A stretch of DNA of 64,000 nucleotides, taken from the NCBI RefSeq assembly GCF_028471945.1, contig NZ_CP110128.1, forward strand, positions 2,034,501 to 2,098,500, read 5' to 3'. A program made the position numbers and the translations under genes. The stretch comes from Pseudomonas sp. WJP1 (GTDB taxonomy: Bacteria; Pseudomonadota; Gammaproteobacteria; Pseudomonadales; Pseudomonadaceae). How positions within the stretch are numbered: position 1 is the stretch's first letter; every line of letters begins with the position of its first letter. The notes below the pieces were generated by a model. The model searched no databases, was not told the origin of the DNA, and worked only from the letters and a program-made list of their open reading frames with translations. Of this stretch, positions 1-7,177 are shown in pieces.

Positions 1-1481
1 TGGAAAACGTCGCGCAAACCCTGCTGGGCGAGGGCAAGTCGATTGATAACCCGTACCAGCGCATGGATGAAATCAACCGCATGTTCGCCGAGGACAAGCC
101 GGCGCTGGCCAAATACAACCTCAAGGACTGCGAGCTGGTCACGCGGATCTTCGCCAAGACCGAACTGCTCAAGTTCCTGCTGGAACGGGCCAGTGTCACC
201 GGGTTGCCGGCCGATCGCATGGGCGGTTCGGTGGCGGCGTTCACCCACCTCTACATGCCGCTGATGCACCGCCAGGGCTTCGTCGCGCCCAACCTGGGCA
301 GCAAGCCGGCGCAAGCCAGCCCCGGCGGTTTTGTCATGGACTCGCAACCGGGGCTGTACGAATCGGTGCTGGTGTTCGACTACAAAAGCCTTTACCCGTC
401 GATCATCCGCACCTTCCTCATTGACCCGGTGGGCCTGATCGAAGGGCTCAAGCACCCCGATGACCTGGATTCGGTGCCGGGTTTTCGCGGGGCGCGGTTT
501 TCCCGCACCCGGCATTGCCTGCCCGCGATCGTCGCCCGGGTCGCCGAGGGCCGGGAAACCGCCAAGCGCGAGCACAACGCGCCACTGTCCCAGGCGCTGA
601 AGATCATCATGAACGCCTTCTACGGTGTGCTCGGTTCCAGTGGGTGCCGCTTCTTCGACACGCGCCTGGCGTCATCGATTACCTTGCGTGGCCACGAGAT
701 CATGCTGCGCACTCGCAAGCTGATCGAAGCCCAGGGTCACACGGTGATCTACGGCGACACCGACTCGACCTTCGTCTGGCTGCGGCGCGCCCACGGCCAG
801 CAGGAAGCCGCGCAGATCGGCCGCGCGCTGGTCGATCACGTCAACCAGTGGTGGCGCGAGCACGTGCGTGAAGAATATGGGTTGGAGAGCGTGCTGGAGC
901 TGCAATTCGAAACCCACTACAAGCGCTTCCTCATGCCGACCATCCGCGGCGCGGAGGAGGGCAGCAAGAAGCGTTACGCGGGGTTGGTCACGCGCGCCGA
1001 TGGCAGTGACGAAATGGTCTACAAGGGCCTGGAAACCGTGCGTACCGACTGGTCGCTGCTGGCCCGGCAGTTCCAGCAGGAGCTGTATTCGCTGATCTTC
1101 CACCGCAAGCCCTACCAGGACTACGTGCGCGAGTATGTGCGCAAGACCCTGGCCGGTGAGTTCGACGACCGCCTGATCTACCGCAAGCGCCTGCGCCGCA
1201 CACTGGACGACTACCAGCGCAACGTCCCGCCCCATGTACGGGCGGCGCGAATTGCCGACGACTACAACGATCGCCAGGGCCGCCCGCGGCAGTACCAGAA
1301 TGGCGGCTGGATCAGCTACGTGATCACCGTTGCCGGCCCCGAGCCGCTGGAAATCCGCAGCGCGCCGATCGATTACGACCACTACATCACCCGGCAACTG
1401 CAACCGGTGGCGGATGCCATCCTGCCGTTCGTCGATGACGACTTCTCAACCCTGGTGGGGGGGCAGTTGGGCCTGTTTTGA
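1..1481 (+). CDS. polB: DNA polymerase II (family B), C-terminal part
   Basis: Partial gene: the frame is open from base 3 and the start lies left of the window. The product is the damage-inducible family-B polymerase Pol II, used in replication restart and translesion synthesis. Three family-B polymerase motifs are visible: motif A as DYKSLYPSII (about base 380), motif B as KIIMNAFYG (about base 600) and motif C as YGDTDS (about base 750), which carries the two metal-binding Asp. The end of the exonuclease domain precedes them. The C terminus (QLGLF) looks complete. The 3' end overlaps the convergent DUF1810 gene by 36 bp. Family assignment is very secure; LexA control cannot be judged because the promoter is outside the window. 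Confidence 0.97.
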   Translation, partial: ENVAQTLLGEGKSIDNPYQRMDEINRMFAEDKPALAKYNLKDCELVTRIFAKTELLKFLLERASVTGLPADRMGGSVAAFTHLYMPLMHRQGFVAPNLGSKPAQASPGGFVMDSQPGLYESVLVFDYKSLYPSIIRTFLIDPVGLIEGLKHPDDLDSVPGFRGARFSRTRHCLPAIVARVAEGRETAKREHNAPLSQALKIIMNAFYGVLGSSGCRFFDTRLASSITLRGHEIMLRTRKLIEAQGHTVIYGDTDSTFVWLRRAHGQQEAAQIGRALVDHVNQWWREHVREEYGLESVLELQFETHYKRFLMPTIRGAEEGSKKRYAGLVTRADGSDEMVYKGLETVRTDWSLLARQFQQELYSLIFHRKPYQDYVREYVRKTLAGEFDDRLIYRKRLRRTLDDYQRNVPPHVRAARIADDYNDRQGRPRQYQNGGWISYVITVAGPEPLEIRSAPIDYDHYITRQLQPVADAILPFVDDDFSTLVGGQLGLF

Positions 1482-1916
1482 GTCCATCAGCGACAAGGTC
1501 CAGTCATCCACGATGCCGTGAAAGTACTGGTTCAAGGCTTGATGAAAGAGACTGTCGTCAGCCGCGACCTGGGCGAACAAGGTCATCGAGGAGCGAAATT
1601 TCAGGTCGTCGGGGTGGCCGAAAATCGCCGCCACCGAGCGTTGCTGGATGTTCAGCACCTGCTGGGTACAGGTCCTCAGCCGCACACCCAGCAGCGGATG
1701 TGCAAGATAGGCCTGTGCTTCTTCCCGGGAACGGATCGCGAAGCGTCGTGACATTTCGCTGTCACCCAGCCCGGCAAACTGCGGAAAAACGAACCACATC
1801 CAGTGACTGCGCTTGTGGCCGGCGTCCAGTTCAGCCTGGACCCGCTCGAACACCGGGTTCTGCGCCTGGACGAAGCGTTGCAGGTTGAAGACGTCCGGTT
1901 GATCGGTGCTTCTCAT
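1446..1916 (-). CDS. DUF1810 family protein
   Basis: Small cytoplasmic protein of about 156 residues matching the DUF1810 family. The N-terminal part reads FNLQRFVQAQ, followed by the family-like SHWMWFVFPQ and a GLG(D/S)S segment; no molecular function is established. The open frame reaches back to a GTG at 1934. The ATG at 1916 is preferred because AGAGGG lies 7 bases upstream. The 3' end runs 36 bp into the end of polB on the other strand, so the two genes converge without room for a separate terminator. The next gene upstream (aldo/keto reductase) is on the same strand about 30 bp away, so co-transcription is likely. Confidence 0.85.
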   Translation of the reverse strand: MRSTDQPDVFNLQRFVQAQNPVFERVQAELDAGHKRSHWMWFVFPQFAGLGDSEMSRRFAIRSREEAQAYLAHPLLGVRLRTCTQQVLNIQQRSVAAIFGHPDDLKFRSSMTLFAQVAADDSLFHQALNQYFHGIVDDWTLSLMDSKQAQLPPHQG

Positions 1917-1943
1917 GTGGAAGCCCTCTGTCACCGCGATGGC

Positions 1944-2765
1944 TTAGACCATGGCCAACCGCTGCTTGCGTTTGGGCGCCTGAAACGCTTGGTCCAGCGC
2001 CTCCAGATCCCCAGCCTCCAACTTCAGTTGCGCCGCTTGCGCATTGAGTCGCACGTGTTCGGGGCGGACGGCCTTGGGGATGGCGATCACGCCGTCCTGG
2101 CGCAGCAGCCATGCCAGTGAAACCTGGGCCGGCGTGGCGTCGTGGCGGGCAGCTACTTGTTTGAGCGTAGCATTGGCCAGCATTTTCCCTGCCTGGCCGA
2201 TCGGGCAGTAGGCCATGACCGGCATGCGCTGCTCCTTGCACCAGGGTAATAGATCAAATTCTATGCCACGTTCCTCCAGGTTGTAGAGCACTTGATTGGT
2301 GGCGCAGGCCGTTGCGTTCAGTTCGTGCAGGTCGTCGAGATCCAGGTTGGACACGCCCCAACGGCCGATCTTGCCGGCTTCACGCAGGCGTTCGAAGGCC
2401 TCCACCGTTTCTTCCAGGGGATACTGGCCACGCCAGTGCAACAGGTACAGGTCGATGGTATCGGTCTTCAACCGGCGCAGGCTGCGCTCGCACGCCTGGG
2501 GAATGCCCTGGCGGCTGGCGTTGTGCGGGTAGACCTTGCTGACGAGGAAGACCCGGTCGCGCAGGCCGGCGATGGCGTCACCCACCACGAGCTCGGCACC
2601 GCCTTCGCCGTACATTTCGGCGGTGTCGATCAAGGTCATGCCCAGTTCGATGCCCAGGCGTAGCGCGGCAACTTCCGCTTGATGGCGGGCGGGGTCCTCG
2701 CCCATTTGCCAGGTGCCCTGGCCGATGACGGGGACCTGGGTGCCGGCCAGTTGCTGGGTGCGCAT
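1944..2765 (-). CDS. aldo/keto reductase
   Basis: NAD(P)H-dependent carbonyl reductase of the aldo/keto reductase superfamily, 273 residues, single TIM barrel. The catalytic tetrad can be read: Asp and Tyr in DTAEMYG, Lys in VSKVYP and His in LLHW. The nucleotide-binding end is also present (IPKAVRPEHV). ATG start at 2765 follows an AAGGAG-type site (ACCACAAGGAGTAAAAC). It is probably transcribed with the downstream DUF1810 gene. The natural substrate is unknown; the family covers sugars, methylglyoxal and other aldehydes. The 3' end lies 28 bp before the DUF1810 start. Confidence 0.93.
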   Translation of the reverse strand: MRTQQLAGTQVPVIGQGTWQMGEDPARHQAEVAALRLGIELGMTLIDTAEMYGEGGAELVVGDAIAGLRDRVFLVSKVYPHNASRQGIPQACERSLRRLKTDTIDLYLLHWRGQYPLEETVEAFERLREAGKIGRWGVSNLDLDDLHELNATACATNQVLYNLEERGIEFDLLPWCKEQRMPVMAYCPIGQAGKMLANATLKQVAARHDATPAQVSLAWLLRQDGVIAIPKAVRPEHVRLNAQAAQLKLEAGDLEALDQAFQAPKRKQRLAMV

Positions 2766-2871
2766 GTTTTACTCCTTGTGGTCATTATTGCGGTTGGCAT
2801 CAGGATAGTCCCTCGGGTTCCACCCTGACGGCCTGATGGCCGACCAGTCGCTCGCGGCTGCACCCGATCTA

Positions 2872-2955
2872 CTGTAGGAGCCAGGCTTGCCGGCGAAAGC
2901 GTCCGAAAAACCAACGCAATGTTCAAGGACGCCTTCGCCGGCAAGCCAGCCCCTG
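2872..2955. repeat. REP inverted pair
   Basis: A CTGTAGGAGCCAG core is followed by two 21-base arms (2884-2904 and 2927-2947) that are reverse complements with one mismatch; both contain GCTTGCCGGCGAA. This is the usual Pseudomonas REP doublet, which can form a hairpin. It fills much of the 307-bp divergent interval between the aldo/keto reductase and the lipoprotein gene. Nothing else recognisable is in that interval. Confidence 0.85.
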
Positions 2956-3072
2956 CAACTGCCGGTGATCGATTCGTAACCCTCCCCACTGCACTTTTGC
3001 GCCACCAACGGCTCTATCCCTTGCCAGCCGACGGCGATCCCCACCGTCGGCCCATGCCCAAGTTCAATACCC

Positions 3073-3813
3073 ATGGCTCGAGTTTCACCCCACATCAATC
3101 GCTCAATCCGCCTGCTGCTGGTCGGTCTGTCGTTGCTCTTGGCCAGTGGTTGCAGCCATCAGCCAGGCAACGACCTGTTCACCCAGATACGCGACGGCAA
3201 ACCCCAGGAGTTCCTGCAGACCAGCGTCGACCGCATGGCCACGCTGACCATGCGTGACAACCTCGACAGCCTTTACCTGCTGATGGGCAAGCTGTACCTG
3301 CGCAACCCCGAGGAGTTGAAAAAATCCGGCTTCCTGGATGCCCGCACCGCGGGCAGACAGGTGCGCATGGCCATTGAGCAGCAAGAGCCGTTGCCCACGC
3401 TGGGGGGCAAGAAGGATCTGGCGGCATTGCGGTTTGCCATGAGCCCGGAGTTTCTCGGTGATCGGGTCGGTGCGTTCATCTATGCCATCGGCAGCATGCT
3501 GGTGACCGCCCATGGCAATCGCCTGGAGTTCTACATGACGGACGCGATCAACCCGACATTCGTCAGCAATGCTGCGCGCAACATCGAGATCGCCACCTGG
3601 ATCCTCAGCCAGCGGCAGAACAAGGACGGCCAGCCCATGCTGTTCTCCAACGAAATCTCGGAGGAGGGCAGCAACCTGAGTTTTGCCGTGGAGTTCGGCA
3701 AGATCGTCGCACGGCTGGACCTGCTGACCCAGATGCTCGACGAGCGCTACCGGCGGATTGGCTTGAATTATGCGCAGAGCCTGCTGTTCCTGAATTTCCT
3801 GCCGGTGCAGTGA
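3073..3813 (+). CDS. putative lipoprotein of unknown function
   Basis: Protein of 246 residues with a lipoprotein signal: basic start, hydrophobic run LLLVGLSLLLASG and lipobox ASGC with Cys at about residue 27, so it should be a membrane-anchored periplasmic lipoprotein. The mature part is rich in helices and has no catalytic motif I recognise. The +2 residue is Ser, which favours outer-membrane sorting by the Lol rule. It stands alone, flanked by REP elements on both sides. No clear ribosome binding site precedes the ATG at 3073, so the exact start is uncertain, but the signal peptide supports a start close to it. Confidence 0.8.
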   Translation: MARVSPHINRSIRLLLVGLSLLLASGCSHQPGNDLFTQIRDGKPQEFLQTSVDRMATLTMRDNLDSLYLLMGKLYLRNPEELKKSGFLDARTAGRQVRMAIEQQEPLPTLGGKKDLAALRFAMSPEFLGDRVGAFIYAIGSMLVTAHGNRLEFYMTDAINPTFVSNAARNIEIATWILSQRQNKDGQPMLFSNEISEEGSNLSFAVEFGKIVARLDLLTQMLDERYRRIGLNYAQSLLFLNFLPVQ

Positions 3814-3824
3814 CCTGCTTTTAT

Positions 3825-3942
3825 TTGTAGGAGCCAGGCTTGCCGGCGAAGAACGATGACGCGGTGAAACAGATACACGGCGGCGCTTGGTTCGCGGGCA
3901 AGCCTCGCTCCTGCAGGCGAAGAACGATGACGCGGTGTGACA
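3825..3942. repeat. REP doublet with 22-bp direct repeat
   Basis: Begins with TTGTAGGAGCCAGGCTTGCC and contains GGGCAAGCCTCGCTCCTGCAG in the opposite orientation. The string GGCGAAGAACGATGACGCGG starts both at 3845 and at 3916; the exact direct repeat is 22 bp (3845-3866, 3916-3937). It looks like a REP array that has grown by partial duplication. Confidence 0.8.
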
Positions 3943-4056
3943 GATGCAGGGCAAGATGCAAACAGGGCATAAAGATAGATCGCATCGATATAACTGGTTA
4001 TAAGAAATGTCGCTATGCTGCGGGCCAGTTATTCCCTGTGGTTTTTGGACGTATCA

Positions 4057-4842
4057 ATGGATCTGTTGAATATCGGGTTGGTCGTGGCCGGGCTGGTGGT
4101 TGGCTTTATCGTCGGCATGACCGGCGTCGGTGGCGGGTCGTTGATGACGCCCATTCTGCTGTGGTTCGGCATCAACCCGGCCACCGCGGTCGGCACTGAT
4201 CTGCTGTACGCGGCCATCACCAAGTCCAGTGGCGTGCTGGTGCACAGGAAAAACAACAACATCGACTGGTCGATTACCGGTTGGTTGACCCTCGGCAGCG
4301 TGCCGGCGGTAATGTTGACGTTGTGGTTCCTGAGCAGCCTGAACGAAGCGCCCGACGCGATGAACGCGATCATCAAACAGGCCTTGGGCTTCGTCCTGTT
4401 CGCCACCGCGTTGGCGATCCTGTTCAAGAAGCGCCTGCTCGATTTTGCCCACAAGCGCGCGGGCGGCAACTACAAGCCCAGCGGTGCGCGGCTGAATGTC
4501 CTGACCGTGATCACCGGTCTGGTCCTGGGCACCATGGTCGCACTGACCTCGATCGGCGCTGGCGCCCTGGGCACCGTGGCGTTGTTCATTCTTTATCCGT
4601 TGCTGCCGACCCGTCGCCTGGTCGGCACGGAAATCGCCCACGCCGTACCCCTGACCCTGGTCGCCGGCCTTGGCCATGCGAGCATGGGCAACATGGACTG
4701 GCACGTGCTCGGCTATTTGCTGGTTGGTTCGCTGCCGGGTATCTACCTGGGCAGCCACCTGACCGGGCGCATCTCCGATGAATGGCTGCGCCCTTGCCTG
4801 GCGACGATGCTGGTGTTGATCGGCTACAAGTTGGCGTTCTAA
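4057..4842 (+). CDS. TauE/SafE family sulfite/organic anion exporter
   Basis: Inner-membrane protein of about 261 residues in the TauE/SafE (DUF81) family, which exports or imports small anions such as sulfite, sulfoacetate or related compounds. The typical repeated signature is present: GMTGVGGGSLMTP near the N terminus and ALTSIGAGALGTVAL in the second half. About seven to eight hydrophobic segments are visible. The frame extends to an ATG at 4015, but 4057 (MDLLNIGLVV) puts the first membrane helix at the start as in relatives; neither start has a strong ribosome binding site. It converges on the solute-binding protein gene with a shared terminator. Confidence 0.9.
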   Translation: MDLLNIGLVVAGLVVGFIVGMTGVGGGSLMTPILLWFGINPATAVGTDLLYAAITKSSGVLVHRKNNNIDWSITGWLTLGSVPAVMLTLWFLSSLNEAPDAMNAIIKQALGFVLFATALAILFKKRLLDFAHKRAGGNYKPSGARLNVLTVITGLVLGTMVALTSIGAGALGTVALFILYPLLPTRRLVGTEIAHAVPLTLVAGLGHASMGNMDWHVLGYLLVGSLPGIYLGSHLTGRISDEWLRPCLATMLVLIGYKLAF

Positions 4843-4880
4843 AAACTGTTCAAGGCAATGCATACACCCTGAACAGTTTT
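4842..4880. terminator. bidirectional Rho-independent terminator
   Basis: Perfect 11-bp inverted repeat AAAACTGTTCA / TGAACAGTTTT (4842-4852 and 4870-4880) with a 17-base loop. It has T-rich flanks in both directions (TTTTTT on the plus strand, TTTTTAG on the minus strand). It serves both convergent genes. The stop codon of the minus-strand binding-protein gene lies inside one arm, and the TauE stop abuts it. Confidence 0.85.
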
Positions 4881-5755
4881 TTCATCGTCCCGTTGATCCC
4901 GCCCAGGTACTTGTCGTACCCCTGCTCAATGGCACCGGATCGATAAGCCTCGCTCAGCGCCGTATCGACCAGCAGGCGGAAGTCCTCGTCACCGCGTTCG
5001 ACGATCATCGCCACCGGCGCGTACTCGAAGATGCGGTCCAGGACCATCAGGTCATTGTTGGCGCCGCCTTTTTCCACCTGGTTCTTCAGGAACATGCGCT
5101 CGGCGAAGAACGCATCGGCCTTGCGTGCGGCCACCAGCCCGGCCCCTTCTTCGGTATTGGCCACGGTCACCAGCGAAGCGATCACGCCGAGCATGCGCAT
5201 CCGTTCGCGAATCCAGTCTTCGGTCACACCGCCCTCGATGGTGGCGTAGGTCTGGTTGGCCAGGCCGCGGTTGATCGTCGCCCGCCAGGTCGGGCCGGGG
5301 TTGGCCTCTTTACCATTGAGCGCGTTGAGCAGCGATTCGGCGGCATCCTTGCGCACCAGTACCGAGAGGCCGGCGGTGTACACCGGTATCGAGTAGCTGA
5401 TGGTCTTGCGCCGTTCGAGGGTCGGTGGGGTAGGCGTGCAGAGGATGTCGACCTTGCCTAGCTTCACCGCGCTGGTCTCTTCGGCAACCGTGACGGGCTG
5501 GTAGCGCACCTGCAGGTTGGGCAGGTTGAGCTCGGTCTTGAGCTTGTCGGCGATCTTCAGGCACAGGTCGATGGCATAACCGCTGGCCTTGTCGCCTTGT
5601 GCAACGCTGAAGGGCGACAGGTCCGGCACGTAGCCCAGGGTGAAGGCATTGCTGGTGCGGATGCGCTCCAGGGTGTTGGCGCCCGCCACCAGCGGCAACG
5701 TGGTGAACACCAGGGCGAGCAGCAGGCGAGTGGTTTTAGCAAAGGGTGCGTTCAT
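4850..5755 (-). CDS. periplasmic amino-acid-binding protein (SBP_bac_3)
   Basis: Solute-binding protein of 301 residues, family 3 (polar amino acids). A signal peptide is clear (LLLALVFTTLPLVAGA, cleavage near residue 26). The mature protein begins with the family's TLERIRTSNAFTLGYV and has DLCLKIADKL, GKVDILCTP and DAFFAER segments typical of GltI/FliY-type proteins. No membrane or ATPase partner is adjacent. It lies 48 bp downstream of potE on the same strand, so it probably belongs to the speF-potE transcript and may bind ornithine or a related cationic amino acid; that is inference. The gene ends inside a bidirectional terminator. Confidence 0.9.
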   Translation of the reverse strand: MNAPFAKTTRLLLALVFTTLPLVAGANTLERIRTSNAFTLGYVPDLSPFSVAQGDKASGYAIDLCLKIADKLKTELNLPNLQVRYQPVTVAEETSAVKLGKVDILCTPTPPTLERRKTISYSIPVYTAGLSVLVRKDAAESLLNALNGKEANPGPTWRATINRGLANQTYATIEGGVTEDWIRERMRMLGVIASLVTVANTEEGAGLVAARKADAFFAERMFLKNQVEKGGANNDLMVLDRIFEYAPVAMIVERGDEDFRLLVDTALSEAYRSGAIEQGYDKYLGGINGTMKKLFRVYALP

Positions 5756-5803
5756 GTCCGGTTTCCCCGTGTACGGAGGTCTGTGCAGTCCTGGTTGCGA
5801 TGC

Positions 5804-7144
5804 CTAAACATTGCCGGCCCTGGCTTGGGCGGCGGGTGGCACGTCGACGAAACGCTTGGCGAGGAAGCCATAGAGCAAGTAACCGACGGCAAGGACCAGC
5901 GTGCCGCCCATGACCGCATCCTTGCCGCAGGCATACAGGGCATACAAGGAGTAAGCCACCGCAATCAGCAACACCACCAGGTTACGCGTGTACACACTGG
6001 GCGCGACATTGGCCTTGTGCATGATCACCAGCAAGCCGGTCAGCGCCGTGATGTAAGGAATCAGGTTGGTCACTGCCGCCAGGCTGACCAGCTTGCTGAA
6101 TTGCGCAGCGGCATCGGGTGAGATGGTCGACAGGGCCATGAGAGTCTGCAGCACGCCGCACACGATCATGCCGACGACGGGCGCATTGCTGGCGTTGACC
6201 TTGCTGAACAGCTTGAGGAACAGGTTCTGGTCGGCCGTCATCTTGGCGGTTTGTGCCAGGGTGAACTGCCAGCCCAGCAGCGAGCCGACACAGGCCATGA
6301 CTGCCAGTGCCATGACGATGTTGCCCACCATCGGACTGAATATCTTGCTGTAGACCAGCGCGAAGGGCGCCGAGGAGTTGGCCAGTTCGGCATTGGGAAC
6401 GATGCCCTGGATGACAGTGGTCGACAGCACGTAGACCGCGGCGGCACCCAGGGTGCCGAACAGGCAGGCCAGCGGCACGTTGCGCTTGGGGTTTTCCACG
6501 GCATCAGTAGCTTGGGCCGCCGACTCCATGCCCAGGAAGGCCCAGAGGGTCAGGGGTATGGCTTTGGAGATTGCTTCGGAAATTGGCAGGCTGTTCGGGT
6601 TCCAGGCGGCAGCCAGCACATCTGGCTTGAACCAGAACCAGCCGATGATGCTCAGGCCCGCTACCGGTATGATCACGCCCCACACCGTGATCGCCCCGAT
6701 CTTGCCGGTAATGCCGGGGCCACCGAAGTTGGCGATGGTGGTCAACCAGATCAGGCCGATCGTGCCGATGCACAGCGGGATGGCGCCAGTACCCAGCCAG
6801 GGTACGAACGCGGTCATGTAGCCCACCGCCGAGATCGCCACGGCCACATTGGCGATCGCCAGTGACAGGAAATATAGATAGGAACAGAGGAAGAAGCCCG
6901 ACTTCGCGTGAGCTTCTTCGGTGTAGGCGGACAAGCCACCAGAACGATTGCAGAACACCCCGCACTGGGCGAAGCAGTACGCGATGGCCATCGAGCCGAT
7001 CGCCGTGAAAATCCACGACAACAGCGAGACTGCCCCGAGTTGGGCCATGTTGGTGGGCAGCATGATGATGCCTGACCCCATCATGTTGACCGTCACCAGC
7101 GTGGTGAGCCCCATCAGGCCCATTTTCTTGCTTGAATCAGCCAT
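5804..7144 (-). CDS. potE: putrescine:ornithine antiporter
   Basis: APC-superfamily inner-membrane antiporter, 446 residues, about 12 membrane helices. The sequence follows E. coli PotE closely from memory: VNMMGSGIIMLPT at helix 1, SGGLSAYTEEA, ISAVGY, ITVWGVIIPV, LWAFLGMESA and GSLLGWQFTLAQ. It exchanges putrescine made inside the cell for external ornithine. It lies 33 bp downstream of speF, the usual speF-potE order. Together they consume a proton per cycle, giving acid resistance, or supply putrescine. The start ATG at 7144 follows an AGGAGAG-type site (GGCAAGGAGAGTGCG). Confidence 0.95.
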   Translation of the reverse strand: MADSSKKMGLMGLTTLVTVNMMGSGIIMLPTNMAQLGAVSLLSWIFTAIGSMAIAYCFAQCGVFCNRSGGLSAYTEEAHAKSGFFLCSYLYFLSLAIANVAVAISAVGYMTAFVPWLGTGAIPLCIGTIGLIWLTTIANFGGPGITGKIGAITVWGVIIPVAGLSIIGWFWFKPDVLAAAWNPNSLPISEAISKAIPLTLWAFLGMESAAQATDAVENPKRNVPLACLFGTLGAAAVYVLSTTVIQGIVPNAELANSSAPFALVYSKIFSPMVGNIVMALAVMACVGSLLGWQFTLAQTAKMTADQNLFLKLFSKVNASNAPVVGMIVCGVLQTLMALSTISPDAAAQFSKLVSLAAVTNLIPYITALTGLLVIMHKANVAPSVYTRNLVVLLIAVAYSLYALYACGKDAVMGGTLVLAVGYLLYGFLAKRFVDVPPAAQARAGNV

Positions 7145-7177
7145 CGCACTCTCCTTGCCCTGTTCAAGTGTCGAGGA

